Assembly: GCF_900094545.1 (NCBI RefSeq)
Contig: NZ_FMAH01000001.1
Coordinates: 310,001 to 374,000 of the forward strand
DNA length: 64,000 bases
Direction: 5' to 3'
Source of the DNA: Martinezella miluonensis
GTDB lineage: Bacteria; Pseudomonadota; Alphaproteobacteria; Rhizobiales; Rhizobiaceae
In this document: positions 20,729-30,219 of the stretch, in pieces
Position numbering within the stretch: the stretch's first letter is position 1
Layout of the letters: every line of letters starts with the position of its first letter
The notes under the pieces: generated by a model
Database searches by the model: none
Told to the model about the DNA's origin: nothing
The model's input: the letters and a program-made list of their open reading frames with translations, nothing else
Made by a program: the position numbers and the translations under genes

Positions 20729-20829
20729 TAAAGCGCGTCGCGATCTTTCAGATTCGCTATGTGCGCTTTAAGTTTTGATGTTTCGCATGTCGTTATCGCA
20801 AAACCGCTGCACACTTTTGCGCGACATGC
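20729..20829. repeat. ~100-bp mosaic palindromic element, family B, copy 1
   Basis: Two dyads stand side by side: TAAAGCGC...GCGCTTTA (20729-20770) and GCATGTCG...CGACATGC (20785-20829) with inner CGCAAAA/TTTTGCG arms. A near-identical copy in reverse orientation lies at 50454-50555. The element ends about 30 bp before the NTF2-like gene, so it may carry or disturb that gene's promoter. Confidence 0.85.
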
Positions 20830-20860
20830 GTCAGACATGACTCAAACGAGGAATGGCGAG

Positions 20861-21220
20861 ATGTCGGAAGAGCAGGCAATCCGTGCGGTTGTTCACCTCT
20901 ATGTCGATGGCATGGCATTCGCGAATGAGCCGGCGCTGCGCAAGGCACTGCATCCGCGCGCTGATATCATCGGCAATTATCAGGGTGTGGTCGAATGGAT
21001 GACGCGGGATGAATTCATCACTGCGATCGTGGAAGAAGGCAGCGCCCCGCCCGGCACTATACCTTTGATGGAGATCGAGCTGATCGACATCGAAGGCGAT
21101 GCGGCCAGCGTCAAGGTCGTTGACGAATTCGCCGGCATGCGCTTTTCGGACTATCTGTCATTGCTGAAGATCGATGGGCGGTGGAGCATCGTGAACAAGG
21201 TCTATCATCTGCATCGGTAG
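20861..21220 (+). CDS. NTF2-like / putative lumazine-binding-type protein
   Basis: The 119-residue product has the small cone-shaped NTF2-like pattern: an N-terminal helix pair (EEQAIRAVVHLYVDGMAF), a central ALHPRADIIGNYQG strand and a closing YLSLLKIDGRWSIVNKVYH hairpin. This matches proteins annotated as putative lumazine-binding or SnoaL-like. No function can be assigned. The ATG at 20861 follows CGAGGA; an in-frame ATG at 20837 is a less likely start. The gene stands alone between repeats. Confidence 0.8.
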   Translation: MSEEQAIRAVVHLYVDGMAFANEPALRKALHPRADIIGNYQGVVEWMTRDEFITAIVEEGSAPPGTIPLMEIELIDIEGDAASVKVVDEFAGMRFSDYLSLLKIDGRWSIVNKVYHLHR

Positions 21221-21253
21221 ATGATGCGACACCGAATATGCCGAGCCTCTGAT

Positions 21254-21300
21254 ACCCCCCTCTGTCGCTGTCGCGACATCTCCCCCACAAGGGGGGAGAT
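21254..21300. repeat. Inverted repeat pair, left arm
   Basis: The segment runs ACCCCCCTCTGTCG to AAGGGGGGAGAT and is itself partly palindromic (ATCTCCCCC...GGGGGGAGAT type). Its inverted near-copy lies at 21396-21441. The pair sits between the convergent ends of the NTF2-like gene and pheT. This sequence type is frequent in rhizobial genomes. Confidence 0.85.
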
Positions 21301-21395
21301 CAGTGGGAGTTTGCTGCTTATCCTCGTTAAAGCAGAAACCTCGGTTTCAACAGATGCGATGTCAGCTTGAGGCGAAAGAGTGCCGAAGGTTACCA

Positions 21396-21441
21396 ATCTC
21401 CCCCCTTGTGGGGGAGATGTCCCGAAGGGACAGAGGGGGGT
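21396..21441. repeat. Inverted repeat pair, right arm
   Basis: Reverse complement of the 21254-21300 segment except for a few bases around TCGCTGTCGC versus CCTTCGGG in the small inner loop. Together the two arms could form a long cruciform or RNA hairpin with a 95-base loop, ending transcripts from both sides. Confidence 0.85.
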
Positions 21442-21473
21442 GCCGAGCTCTCCGCGAACTCGGCAGCAGCCGA

Positions 21474-23897
21474 TTACCCTCTCAGCACCCCACCCGTCGA
21501 CTTCGTCACGTTCGACACAATCTTCTGTGTCAGCACTTCGAAATCCTCGTCGGTGAGCGTCCGCTCGGCCGGCTGGATCTGCACCTCGATGGCGATGGAC
21601 TTCTTGTCTTCGCCGAGCGACGCACCTTCGAAAATGTCAAAAACGTTGACGCCGGTTACCAGCTTGCGGTCGGCACCGGCAGCAGCGCGGACGACGGCGC
21701 CAGCTTCCACCGACTTGTCGACAACGAAAGCGAAGTCGCGCTTGACGGCCTGGAACGGAGAAAGCTCCAGCGCCGGCTTGGTGCGGGTCGCCTTCTTCTT
21801 CGGTTCGGGCATGGCATCGACATAGACTTCGAAGCCGGCAAGCGCGCCGGAGACATCGAGCGCTTCCAGCGTCTTCGGATGGAATTCGCCGAAATAGCCG
21901 AGCACGACCTTCGGGCCCATCTTGATGGTGCCGGAACGACCGGGATGATACCAGGCCGGACTGCCCTGCTCGATCTGGATATTGCCCATCGGCAGGCCGC
22001 AGGCTTCGAGCACCGCCAGCGCATCGGCCTTGGCGTCGAAGACGTCGACCGGCTTGCCGCCGCCCTTGGCAGCGTTCGACCACATGCGGCCGACGCCGGC
22101 AAGCGTTGCCGTGCCGCGGCGGATGCCGCCGGCCACGCGACGCTGGCCCTCGGGCGTGTCGTTCTCATAGGTGCCGGAGACTTCGAAGATCGCGACGTCG
22201 CCGTAGCCCTTGTCGGCATTGCGCTGCGCAGCCGACAGGAGCCCTGGCAGCAGCGAAGGGCGCATGTCGGACATGTCGGCGGCGATCGGATTGGCGAGCT
22301 TCAGCGCGTTGGAGCCGCCGCCGAAGAGCCTGGCCTGATCTTCGGAGATGAAGGACCAGGTCACGGCTTCCAGCATGCCACGCGATGCGAGCGCGCGCTT
22401 GGCAGTCCGCGTGCGGATCTGCAGCGTGGTCAGGATCTTGCCGTTGACGGCGGCATGGCTGCTAAGCGGCTGCGGCTTGATATTGTCGACGCCGTGGATG
22501 CGCATGATTTCTTCGACGAGATCGGCCTTGCCGTCGACATCCGGGCGCCAGGAAGGAACGGCAACTGAAATGCGCTCGCCCGAACCGGAAACCGAGAAGC
22601 CGAGCTTCGTCAGGATGGATTTGCTCTCATCGGCGGAGACTTCAAGGCCGGTCAGGCGCTTGACTTCCGACAGCGGGAAATCAACGACCTTGGCCTCATA
22701 GCCCTTATAGCCTTCGACGCGTGCCTTGGCGGCCGTCCCGCCGCAGCTGGCAAGCACCAGCTCGGTCGTGCGCTCAAGGCCGGGCACCATATATTCCGGA
22801 TCGACGCCGCGCTCGAAACGATAGCGCGCATCGGTGATGATGCCGAGGCTGCGGCCGCTCTTGGCGATGTTCATCGGATCCCAGAGCGCCGACTCGATCA
22901 GCACATCCGTGGTGTTCTCGTCGCAGCCGGAATGTTCGCCGCCCATGATGCCGCCGATCGACTCGACGCCGTTATCATCGGAGATGACGACATTGCTCGG
23001 GTTGAGCTTGTATTCGCGCTCGTCGAGCGCCAGCACAGTCTCACCGTCCCTGGCGCGGCGCACGACCAGATTGCCCTTGACCTTGGCGGCGTCGAAGACG
23101 TGCATCGGGCGGCCTTGGTCGAAGGTCATGTAATTGGTGATGTCGACCAGCGCGCTGATCGGACGGAGACCGATGGCGAGCAGGCGCTGCTGCATCCACT
23201 TCGGGCTCGGGCCGTTCTTGACGCCGCGCACGAGGCGAAGCGCGAAGCCGGGGCAAAGGCGCGCATCGTCCAGGTCGATCTTCAGCTCAGTCGTCGTTTC
23301 GCCTTCGACGGCGAAGGACGGCGTGCTGCGCGGCTTCAGCGTGCCGAGGCCGGATGCGGCGAGATCGCGGGCGATGCCGTAGACGCCGGTGCAGTCCGGG
23401 CGGTTCGGCGTCAGATTGATCTCGATCATCGGATCGTCGAGGCCGGCATAGGCGGCAAAGCTCGTGCCGACGCGCGCATCTTCCGGAAGATCGATGATGC
23501 CGTCATGGCTGTCGGAGATTTCCAGTTCCTTTTCCGAGCACATCATGCCGCGGCTCTCGACACCGCGAATGTTGCCGATGGCGAGCGTCACGTCGATGCC
23601 GGGAACATAGGTGCCGGGAGCGGCGAAGGCGCCGATAAGGCCGGCGCGTGCATTCGGTGCACCGCAAACGACCTGAACCGGGGAACCGGTGCCGGTGTCG
23701 ACCATCAGCACCTTCAGGCGGTCGGCCTGCGGATGCTTTTCTGCTGACAGCACCTTGGCGATGACGAAGGGCTTGAACGCCGCCTTATCGTCGACTTCCT
23801 CCACTTCCAGCCCGATCATCGTCAGGCGGGCGCAGATCTCGTCGAGCGTGGCGTCGGTTTGCAGGTGCTCTTTCAGCCAGGAGAGTGTGAATTTCAT
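21474..23897 (-). CDS. pheT: Phenylalanine-tRNA ligase beta subunit
   Basis: The 807-residue beta subunit of the alpha2-beta2 synthetase. It has the N-terminal tRNA-binding (EMAPII-like) domain (about 40-150, with [15 protein letters not shown]), the B3/B4 editing domain, the B5 helix-turn-helix region (about 405-475), the catalytic-like core and the C-terminal ferredoxin-fold anticodon-binding domain (about 715-807, starting around [14 protein letters not shown]). Length is normal. It lies 16 bases after pheS and is co-transcribed. Confidence 0.97.
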   Translation of the reverse strand: MKFTLSWLKEHLQTDATLDEICARLTMIGLEVEEVDDKAAFKPFVIAKVLSAEKHPQADRLKVLMVDTGTGSPVQVVCGAPNARAGLIGAFAAPGTYVPGIDVTLAIGNIRGVESRGMMCSEKELEISDSHDGIIDLPEDARVGTSFAAYAGLDDPMIEINLTPNRPDCTGVYGIARDLAASGLGTLKPRSTPSFAVEGETTTELKIDLDDARLCPGFALRLVRGVKNGPSPKWMQQRLLAIGLRPISALVDITNYMTFDQGRPMHVFDAAKVKGNLVVRRARDGETVLALDEREYKLNPSNVVISDDNGVESIGGIMGGEHSGCDENTTDVLIESALWDPMNIAKSGRSLGIITDARYRFERGVDPEYMVPGLERTTELVLASCGGTAAKARVEGYKGYEAKVVDFPLSEVKRLTGLEVSADESKSILTKLGFSVSGSGERISVAVPSWRPDVDGKADLVEEIMRIHGVDNIKPQPLSSHAAVNGKILTTLQIRTRTAKRALASRGMLEAVTWSFISEDQARLFGGGSNALKLANPIAADMSDMRPSLLPGLLSAAQRNADKGYGDVAIFEVSGTYENDTPEGQRRVAGGIRRGTATLAGVGRMWSNAAKGGGKPVDVFDAKADALAVLEACGLPMGNIQIEQGSPAWYHPGRSGTIKMGPKVVLGYFGEFHPKTLEALDVSGALAGFEVYVDAMPEPKKKATRTKPALELSPFQAVKRDFAFVVDKSVEAGAVVRAAAGADRKLVTGVNVFDIFEGASLGEDKKSIAIEVQIQPAERTLTDEDFEVLTQKIVSNVTKSTGGVLRG

Positions 23898-23913
23898 GTT
23901 CTTTATCCCTTCC

Positions 23914-24996
23914 TTACGCGCTCAGGCCGCCGAACAGGGTCGGCATATCGAGCGGGCGGAAGCCATAGTGGTTCATCCAGCGGACATCGGCGTTGAAGAA
24001 GTCGCGCAGGTCGGGCATGCCGTATTTCAGCATGGCAATGCGGTCGAGGCCCATGCCCCAGGCAAAGCCCTGATATTCGTCCGGATCGAGCCCACCATGG
24101 CGCAGCACGTTCGGATGCACCATGCCGCAGCCGAGGATTTCCATCCAGTCGGTGCCTTCGCCGAACTTGACGATCGGGCCGGAACGATCGCACTGGATAT
24201 CGACCTCGAAGGACGGCTCCGTGAACGGGAAGAAGGACGGGCGGAAGCGCATCGTCACGTTGTCGACCTCGAAGAAGGTCTTGCAGAATTCCTCCAGCAC
24301 CCAGCGGATGTTGCCGACATTGGCCGTCTTGTCGATGACGAGGCCTTCGACCTGATGGAACATCGGCGAATGGGTGGCGTCGCTATCCTGGCGATAGGTC
24401 TTGCCGGGGATGATGATGCGGATCGGTGGCTTTTGCGCTTCCATGGTGCGCACCTGCACCGGCGAGGTGTGCGTGCGCAGCACCTTGCGCTCACCCTTCT
24501 CGTCCGGCTGGAAGAAGAAGGTGTCGTGCATTTCGCGCGCCGGATGCCCTTCGGGGAAGTTCAGCGCCGTGAAGTTATAGTAATCGGTCTCGACATCGGG
24601 ACCTTCGGCGATCGAGAAGCCCATGTCGCCGAAGATGGCGGTGATTTCATCGACGATCTGGCTGATCGGATGGATGCGGCCGCGTTCGGCCGGCGAAGAG
24701 CGAACCGGCAGGCTGACATCGACGGTCTCGGCCTTCAGCTTCGCGTCGATCGCGGCCTCCCGCAGCGCGCCCTTACGCTCGTTGATCGCGTCACTGACGG
24801 AATTCTTCAGCGCGTTGATCGCTGCGCCGCGTGTCTGCCGCTCTTCCGGCGACATCGAGCCCAGCGTCTTCAACAGTTCCGAGACCGAGCCCTTCTTGCC
24901 AAGCGCGGCGACCCTGACGGCTTCGATCGACTGCTCGTCGGTCGCCGCGGCCACGTCGGCCATGAGTTGGGTTTCAAGTGTTACGAGTTCCGTCAT
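23914..24996 (-). CDS. pheS: Phenylalanine-tRNA ligase alpha subunit
   Basis: The 360-residue catalytic subunit. An N-terminal coiled coil (about 1-90) leads into the class II core with motif 2 around [11 protein letters not shown] and motif 3 around [18 protein letters not shown]. The ATG at 24996, with CAGGA upstream, gives the normal family start; the frame runs 42 bases further upstream without similarity. No run of Phe codons or attenuator was found in the leader, so peptide-type attenuation is not supported. Confidence 0.97.
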   Translation of the reverse strand: MTELVTLETQLMADVAAATDEQSIEAVRVAALGKKGSVSELLKTLGSMSPEERQTRGAAINALKNSVSDAINERKGALREAAIDAKLKAETVDVSLPVRSSPAERGRIHPISQIVDEITAIFGDMGFSIAEGPDVETDYYNFTALNFPEGHPAREMHDTFFFQPDEKGERKVLRTHTSPVQVRTMEAQKPPIRIIIPGKTYRQDSDATHSPMFHQVEGLVIDKTANVGNIRWVLEEFCKTFFEVDNVTMRFRPSFFPFTEPSFEVDIQCDRSGPIVKFGEGTDWMEILGCGMVHPNVLRHGGLDPDEYQGFAWGMGLDRIAMLKYGMPDLRDFFNADVRWMNHYGFRPLDMPTLFGGLSA

Positions 24997-25324
24997 CTGA
25001 TCCTGCCTTGCGGGCGGCGGGCTTGGAACGCCGCTCATTCCGCGGAATAATGGATGAACGCCCGCATCAGACAGCTTGTGGCAACGATGAGGCGCTGCAG
25101 ATCACTATCCATGTGCAAGCGGCCAATCAACCGGGCAAATGACAAAAACACGCCAAGAATGCGGTCCTTGCCACTTGTCGCCCGATGCGCGACCCATTTT
25201 TCGAGCCTCGCCCAACAAGACAGCCTGACACGATGGAAAAGCGTATGCTGCAAAACACAAAACCCGCGCCGGTTTCGCCAGCGCGGGTTTCATAATGAAT
25301 TTACGAAAGACGTGCGAGGCAGCG
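24997..25324. other. Intergenic region between rplT and pheS
   Basis: This 328-bp stretch holds the rplT terminator at its right end and presumably the pheST promoter. Short ORFs on both strands have no ribosome-binding site and no family features. Confidence 0.5.
25250..25290 (-). terminator. Rho-independent terminator of rpmI-rplT
   Basis: On the minus strand a perfect ten-base stem AAACCCGCGC / GCGCGGGTTT closes an 11-base loop and is followed by TTGTGTTTTGC. It lies 34 bases after the rplT stop and separates the ribosomal-protein operon from pheST. Confidence 0.88.
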
Positions 25325-25729
25325 TTAGTTAACGGCTGCTTCGAACTCGTTCTTCGTGCCGGCTTCCTTGAGGTACTCAAGCGCCTTCTTCGAAGCAGCA
25401 ACGAGCGCACCGAAAGCTTCCGACTCATGGATTGCCATGTCGGAAAGAACCTTACGGTCAACTTCGATGCCAGCCTTGGTCAGGCCGTCGATGAAGCGGC
25501 CGTAAGTCAGGCCGTGTTCGCGGACGGCAGCGTTGATGCGCTGGATCCAGAGAGCGCGGAAGTTGCGCTTGTTAACCTTGCGGTCGCGATAAGCGTACTG
25601 CTTGGAACGATCGACAGCGGCCTTGGCTGTGCGGATGGTGTTCTTGCGGCGGCCGTAGAAGCCCTTGGCTGCCTTCAGAACCTTCTTATGCTTGGCGTGG
25701 GCGGTAACGCCTCTTTTTACGCGTGCCAT
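25325..25729 (-). CDS. rplT: 50S ribosomal protein L20
   Basis: The 134-residue basic protein begins [19 protein letters not shown] and contains [17 protein letters not shown], both diagnostic for L20, which binds 23S rRNA early in large-subunit assembly. It is 37 bases after rpmI in the conserved rpmI-rplT order. In other bacteria L20 represses this operon by binding its mRNA; no L20-binding pseudoknot could be established here. Confidence 0.98.
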   Translation of the reverse strand: MARVKRGVTAHAKHKKVLKAAKGFYGRRKNTIRTAKAAVDRSKQYAYRDRKVNKRNFRALWIQRINAAVREHGLTYGRFIDGLTKAGIEVDRKVLSDMAIHESEAFGALVAASKKALEYLKEAGTKNEFEAAVN

Positions 25730-25766
25730 TTCATGATCTCCTTAGTCTATAGCGTTACGAATAGTC

Positions 25767-25970
25767 TTAGAGACCGTTCGGCAAGTAGTTCTTGATTACC
25801 TTACGGCCATCCGGTTCTGCGAGAACCATGGTGCCGCGGGCATCGCGAATGAACTTGTTGGTACGCTTGATCATGCCGTGGCGCTTGCCAGCAGCGGCGG
25901 CCTTGACCTTGCCGGTTGCGGTGATCTTAAACCGCTTCTTGGCAGAGGACTTCGTCTTCATCTTGGGCAT
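25767..25970 (-). CDS. rpmI: 50S ribosomal protein L35
   Basis: The 67-residue protein starts [20 protein letters not shown], the L35 signature, and is rich in Lys and Arg. The ATG at 25970 is preceded by AAGGAG. The reading frame extends upstream but without similarity. First gene of the rpmI-rplT unit. Confidence 0.98.
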   Translation of the reverse strand: MPKMKTKSSAKKRFKITATGKVKAAAAGKRHGMIKRTNKFIRDARGTMVLAEPDGRKVIKNYLPNGL

Positions 25971-26288
25971 TTTGCTACTCCTTCGATGCTTCCTGGCGTG
26001 CTTTTCTAAAAAGCCCTTCCTACAGGTCCGGACAGGCCGGGCTGCAAAAGGTGCCGGAGCGTTTGTTGTTGAACGGCGGATCCGGTGACGAACCGCCCCG
26101 CCAGCATTCTGAACTGCCACGGCATGCCCTGCCGGTCAGTTCGGACGCGCGCTTATAACCGCAGTTGCCCGCAAGTGCAACGGGCCGGATGCGCGATTCT
26201 TTGCAGATCGATGACAGAACTATATTGCGGACAAAAGGAAAAAGCCGCCCATGGGACGGCTCCGGCCTCTCTTACATCGACCTGCGCC
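25971..26288. other. Intergenic region between infC and rpmI
   Basis: This 318-bp stretch holds a terminator after infC (26233-26262) and the presumed rpmI-rplT promoter. In many bacteria infC is directly coupled to rpmI; here the terminator and spacing suggest a separate or partly read-through transcript. No further gene is seen. Confidence 0.5.
26233..26262 (-). terminator. Rho-independent terminator of infC
   Basis: On the minus strand AGCCGTCCCATGGGCGGCT forms a GC-rich hairpin (one G-T pair) followed by TTTTTCCTTTTG. It is 27 bases after the infC stop. Confidence 0.8.
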
Positions 26289-26825
26289 TCACTTCGGCGC
26301 AAGCACCATCATCATCTGGCGGCCTTCGAGCTTCGGCTCGGCTTCCACCTTGGCGATCTCGAGCGTGTCTTCCTTGACCTGCTGAAGAAGCTTCATGCCG
26401 AGTTCCTGGTGGGCCATTTCGCGGCCACGGAACTTCAAGGTCACCTTCACCTTGTCACCTTCTTCAAAGAAGCGACCGATCGCCTTCATCTTCACCTCAT
26501 AGTCATGGGTGTCGATGTTGGGGCGCATCTTGATTTCTTTGACTTCGACGATCTTCTGCTTCTTGCGCGCCTCGGCGGCCTTCTTCTGGTTGGCGTATTT
26601 CAGCTTGCCCAGATCGAGGATCTTGCACACAGGCGGTTCAGCATTAGGGGAAATCTCTACCAGATCGAGACCGGCCTCCTCTGCCATTCTCAATGCCTGG
26701 TCGGTCGGGACGATGCCCATATTCGCGCCGTCAGCAGCGATGAGCTGTACTTTGGGAATGCGAATTTCCCTGTTGGAACGTGGCCCGTCCTTTACGGGCG
26801 CATCGGTTTTAAAGGGTCTGCGAAT
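26289..26825 (-). CDS. infC: Translation initiation factor IF-3, probable ATT start codon
   Basis: The product (178 residues from the ATT) has the IF-3 N domain ([36 protein letters not shown]) and C domain ([32 protein letters not shown]). IF-3 keeps 30S subunits free and checks the start codon. The ATT at 26825-26823 lies nine bases after GGAG (26838-26835) and gives the family start IRRPFK. The alternative GTG at 26840 overlaps that Shine-Dalgarno and has none of its own. A non-AUG start lets IF-3 repress its own translation in E. coli; the same is inferred here. Confidence 0.95.
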   Translation of the reverse strand: MRRPFKTDAPVKDGPRSNREIRIPKVQLIAADGANMGIVPTDQALRMAEEAGLDLVEISPNAEPPVCKILDLGKLKYANQKKAAEARKKQKIVEVKEIKMRPNIDTHDYEVKMKAIGRFFEEGDKVKVTLKFRGREMAHQELGMKLLQQVKEDTLEIAKVEAEPKLEGRQMMMVLAPK

Positions 26826-27106
26826 GGTCGTATTCTCCACGAATTGTTTCGGATAGCTGCAGCCTCTCGCTCCCCGTCAGCGCAACTGACGGAAATGTCG
26901 TAAAAGCTATGTTGAAGTCAATAGCATGACATCAGGAAAAAAGCACCTCCCGCGTGTCAACACGGTGTCATAGAGACGCGAGATGCGAGAAGGACACAGT
27001 ATTATTGCCAAATGACACCAAAGCTCGCGGCAAAGAGCCGAGGATTTTTCGGGTCACGCCCGCGCGAATCTGTTCTATAGAGCAAAAAAACTCCGGGAGT
27101 TTCTTG

Positions 27107-27919
27107 ATGTCCGAAGCAGCTACAGCCACCCAGCCGACCTTCCTTTCCGTTGGCACGGGCGACAGCGAACGCCAGATCGCGATCCTTGAGCGCGCCGCCG
27201 GCAACGGCGCGAAGAATGTCAGCTTCGTATGGCTATCCGGCTATCGATCCGACATGAGCGGCACCAAGGCGGTGGAACTGGACGCGCTGGCGGAACGGCT
27301 CGGTCTCGGCTGTATCCGCTTCGACTATTCCGGCCACGGTCAATCCGGCGGCAAGTTCACCAACGGCACGATCTCGCGCTGGCTGGAAGAGGCGCTCGCG
27401 GTGGTCGACCATACCAAGCCGAAGAGGATCGTCCTCGTCGGCTCGTCGATGGGCGGCTGGATTGCGCTCAGGGTCATTCAGGAGCTGCGCAAGCGCAAGA
27501 AGGCCCCTGCAATCGCCGGTCTCGTCCTCATCGCGCCCGCGCCCGACTTCACCGTCGATCTCATCGAGCCGAACCTCTCGGGTGTCGAGCGACGCTCGCT
27601 GGCGGAGCGCGGCTATTTCGAGGAACCGTCGGAATACAGCCCCGAGCCGAACATCTTCACCCGCGCCCTGATCGAGGACGGCCGCGCCAATCGCGTGCTC
27701 ACCGGCATCATCGAGACCGGCTGCCCCGTGCACATCCTGCAGGGCATGGAAGACGTCGACGTGCCCTTCTCGCATTCGTTAAAGCTGGTCGAGCACTTGC
27801 CAGCCGACGACGTGGTGTTAACACTTGTACGCGATGGCGATCACCGCCTGTCGCGACCGCAGGATCTGGAGCGCATGCTCACCGCCGCAGAGACGCTCGC
27901 GCTTCATAATAGTCAGTAA
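27107..27919 (+). CDS. Alpha/beta hydrolase
   Basis: The 270-residue protein has the hydrolase fold: oxyanion-hole strand FVWLSGYRSDM, RFDYSGHGQSGG, the nucleophile elbow VGSSMGGW with Ser114, and a late GDHRLSRP giving the catalytic His. No signal peptide, so it is cytoplasmic. The ATG at 27107 follows GGGAG by eight bases; the frame runs further upstream without similarity. Similar proteins act as esterases or depalmitoylase-like enzymes; substrate unknown. Confidence 0.92.
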   Translation: MSEAATATQPTFLSVGTGDSERQIAILERAAGNGAKNVSFVWLSGYRSDMSGTKAVELDALAERLGLGCIRFDYSGHGQSGGKFTNGTISRWLEEALAVVDHTKPKRIVLVGSSMGGWIALRVIQELRKRKKAPAIAGLVLIAPAPDFTVDLIEPNLSGVERRSLAERGYFEEPSEYSPEPNIFTRALIEDGRANRVLTGIIETGCPVHILQGMEDVDVPFSHSLKLVEHLPADDVVLTLVRDGDHRLSRPQDLERMLTAAETLALHNSQ

Positions 27920-27943
27920 AAACAATCTGATATACTTGAAGTA

Positions 27944-28012
27944 GCCCGCCGCGAAACCTCCTCGCCGGGCATCGCTTTCGCGCGCCTCCCTAATTCAGGG
28001 AGGTATAGAATT
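27944..28012 (+). promoter_or_regulatory. Two hairpins with CCTCC motifs ahead of a small ORF
   Basis: The first hairpin (27944-27970) has arms GCCCG/CGGGC and GCG/CGC and shows AAACCTCCT in its loop. The second (27985-28003) pairs CCTCCCT with AGGGAGG around a five-base loop, so it hides a strong Shine-Dalgarno (GGGAGG at 27998-28003) that stands nine bases before an ATG. This could be a cis-acting RNA switch, or part of a small RNA with anti-Shine-Dalgarno loops of the kind known in alphaproteobacteria. Which of the two cannot be decided by eye. Confidence 0.4.
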
Positions 28013-28078
28013 ATGGCAACTACCTCCTCGATTGTGCCGAAATTAACCATACGCGCCGGTTCCGTCGTTAACACTTAA
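28013..28078 (+). CDS. Possible 21-residue small ORF behind a sequestered ribosome-binding site
   Basis: An ATG nine bases after GGGAGG opens 21 codons (MATTSSIVPK...) and ends in TAA at 28076-28078, about 78 bases before the transglutaminase-like gene. The strong but hairpin-buried Shine-Dalgarno is the only evidence for translation. It might be a leader peptide, a small protein or chance. Confidence 0.3.
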   Translation: MATTSSIVPKLTIRAGSVVNT

Positions 28079-28155
28079 GTAACGATTGACTTGTCAGGCC
28101 CCGCTACATTAACAATTTGTTAACAAATGCAGGGACGATACAAGGAATAGTGGGC

Positions 28156-28755
28156 GTGCGTATTAAGGGCGTATTGGTTGCCTTCGCTGCTATGATTGCG
28201 ATGTCTTCGGCGGCAATGCCGGCGTCTCAACGGAGCGTATCGATGACGGTCGGCAACGTCACTTCCCAGCCGATCGGGCACTATGATTTCTGCCAGAGAC
28301 ATACCGACGAATGCGGTCCGGTCCGCAATGTCGGTCCCGTCGATGTGAACGCCGCCTCCTGGGCGCTGATCAACCAGGTCAATCTACGCGTCAACAAGAC
28401 CATCAGACCGGCAACGGACATGGAAGTCTACGGCCAGGAAGAATATTGGGAATATCCGAAGACCGCCGGCGACTGCGAAGATTTCGCCCTGCTGAAGCGC
28501 AGGCTGCTGATGCAGAGCGGCATTTCCGCCTCCAACCTCTTGATGACGGTCGTGCGCAAGCCTGATGGCGAAGGCCACGCGGTGCTGACGCTGCGCACCA
28601 AGCAAGGCGACTATATCCTCGACAACCTCGAAGACGAGATAAAGCTCTGGTCGAAGACCCCCTACTCCTACCTGAAGCGCCAGGCGAGCTTCAACACGGG
28701 ACGCTGGGTCACCATCGAAAACGGCAACGACGTTCTGGTCGGCTCCGTCAAGTAA
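28156..28755 (+). CDS. Secreted transglutaminase-like cysteine proteinase (BTLCP family)
   Basis: The 199-residue product has a signal peptide (about 1-24, MRIKGVLVAFAAMIAMSS...) and the papain-like triad of the BTLCP family: Cys107 in GDCEDFALLKR, His141 in GHAVLTL and Asp156 in ILDN. Relatives such as LapG cut or modify periplasmic or surface proteins. No LapD-like partner is in the window. The GTG at 28156 was chosen because AAGGA lies nine bases upstream and it gives the signal peptide. A terminator follows. Confidence 0.9.
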   Translation: MRIKGVLVAFAAMIAMSSAAMPASQRSVSMTVGNVTSQPIGHYDFCQRHTDECGPVRNVGPVDVNAASWALINQVNLRVNKTIRPATDMEVYGQEEYWEYPKTAGDCEDFALLKRRLLMQSGISASNLLMTVVRKPDGEGHAVLTLRTKQGDYILDNLEDEIKLWSKTPYSYLKRQASFNTGRWVTIENGNDVLVGSVK

Positions 28756-28781
28756 GCAAGAACCATTCGCTTGATGCAAGA

Positions 28782-28812
28782 AGGCCGGCCCAACGGACCG
28801 GCCTTTCGCTTC
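28782..28812 (+). terminator. Rho-independent terminator after the BTLCP gene
   Basis: AGGCCGG pairs with CCGGCCT around a nine-base loop, followed by TTCGCTTCT. It starts 27 bases after the stop codon. Confidence 0.75.
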
Positions 28813-28977
28813 TGCTCATGTGTAATAACAGTCCTCACACGCGGATGAGGACGAATTGGTCATCACCACGAACGTCAATGGTTCTTGACGAGGCCAAGAG
28901 CGGCCTCGCGCTAACCGATGGCTCCGACGGGCGTTCCCAATTTTAACATTTCGTGAACGGGAGGCCGCAGCCGGGCA

Positions 28978-29961
28978 TCAGACGTTGCCGATCAGAATGC
29001 CGGCGCCAAGCACCAACGAACCGCCGAGAACGACCTGGAAGGCAGCGCGCAGGAACGGCGTCTCCATATATTTGTTCTGGATGAAGGCGATCGCCCAAAG
29101 CTCGAAGAAGACGACGACGGCTGCCGTGATCGTCGCCGTCCAGAAGTGCGGGATGAGATAAGGCAGCGCATGGCCGAGACCGCCGAGCGCGGTCATGATG
29201 CCGCAGGCAAGGCCGCGCTTGATCGGCGAGCCGCGACCGGAAATCTTGCCGTCGTCATGTGCCGCCTCGGTGAAGCCCATCGAGATGCCGGCGCCGACCG
29301 AGGCCGACAGGCCGACCAGAAAGGTCTGCCAGGTCTGCTGGGTGGCGAAGGCAGCAGCGAAGATCGGCGCCAGAGTGGAGACGGAACCATCCATCAGGCC
29401 GGCGAGGCCAGGCTGCACATAAGTCAGCACGAACTGACGACGCGCCTGCGCATCCTCCTCGTGCTTGACCGTCTCCGGCGTGTGCTTGTCTCCCAGCAGC
29501 CGGGCAATGTCTTCGTGGCCCTGTTCGGCCAGCGCCAGATCGCCGAGAAGCTGGCGCGTCGATGCATCGGAAACCTGCTTGGCCGCTTCGACATAGAAAT
29601 GATAGGCCTGCTGCTCCATCGCCTCGGCCTCCTCGCGAATCGAGTCGAGCGAGAGGTTCTTGCGCAGCCAATCGGGCTTGCGCTCGTAGAAGCCGCGCAC
29701 ATGCTCGCGCCGGATCAGCGGGATACGATCGCCGAAGCGGCGCTGATGCATGTCGATCAGCGTCTTGCGATGGGTATCCTCGACTTCGGCCATGTCCTCG
29801 AAAACCTTGGCGGACTCGGGATAGTTCGAGCGCAGGATATCGGCATAGGCGAGGTAAATGCGCGAATCGTCCTCCTCCGCCGCGATGGCAATTGCCAGAA
29901 TCTCCTGCTCGGAGAGGGAGGTAAAGGGACGTTTCGACGGACGGAACAGGCCAAGCAACAT
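28978..29961 (-). CDS. mbfA: Membrane-bound ferritin, ferritin-like plus VIT1/CCC1 iron transporter
   Basis: The 327-residue protein has an N-terminal ferritin-like di-iron domain (about 15-165), with Glu and ExxH ligands at Glu30, Glu61-His64 and AEQGHED, fused to a C-terminal VIT1/CCC1 membrane domain with about five helices (170-327). MbfA exports ferrous iron from the cytoplasm and protects against iron and peroxide in Agrobacterium and Bradyrhizobium. The start at 29961 follows GAGG. An Irr-type box lies 17 bases upstream, fitting repression by Irr under low iron. It is divergent from a truncated haemoglobin. Confidence 0.95.
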   Translation of the reverse strand: MLLGLFRPSKRPFTSLSEQEILAIAIAAEEDDSRIYLAYADILRSNYPESAKVFEDMAEVEDTHRKTLIDMHQRRFGDRIPLIRREHVRGFYERKPDWLRKNLSLDSIREEAEAMEQQAYHFYVEAAKQVSDASTRQLLGDLALAEQGHEDIARLLGDKHTPETVKHEEDAQARRQFVLTYVQPGLAGLMDGSVSTLAPIFAAAFATQQTWQTFLVGLSASVGAGISMGFTEAAHDDGKISGRGSPIKRGLACGIMTALGGLGHALPYLIPHFWTATITAAVVVFFELWAIAFIQNKYMETPFLRAAFQVVLGGSLVLGAGILIGNV

Positions 29962-29977
29962 CGGGGCAACCTCATAT

Positions 29978-29994
29978 TTTAGAATTATTCTAAT
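29978..29994 (-). promoter_or_regulatory. Iron control element (Irr-binding site) upstream of mbfA
   Basis: The core TTAGAATTATTCTAA is a perfect dyad (TTAGAA, three bases, TTCTAA) and matches the iron control element TTTAGAA-N3-TTCTAAA at all but one position. It sits 17 bases upstream of the mbfA start, a position where Irr would block transcription. The same element is known upstream of mbfA in related bacteria. Confidence 0.85.
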
Positions 29995-30219
29995 TTTAAA
30001 AGGGGTCATCGCGCGGGTCAAGCGCGGAAGCGCTATCACAAGGAGAAATCGCGCTGGATAATTCGCGGCCGTCGGGAAAGACGTCCGCAAATTGAAAGGG
30101 GCTTTTGACAGATTGCCGCAACACCTCCATGACGTCTTGGCTATACCGGCAAATTGCTTAGATATCGGGAAACGGAAGCTGGCCGCAGCGATCTCTCGCC
30201 CGAGCGCCCGGAGAACACT

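Noticed and set aside
25035..25253. Short frames on both strands between rplT and pheS, considered as a Phe leader peptide
   Set aside because: No run of Phe codons, no ribosome-binding site and no attenuator hairpin next to pheS.
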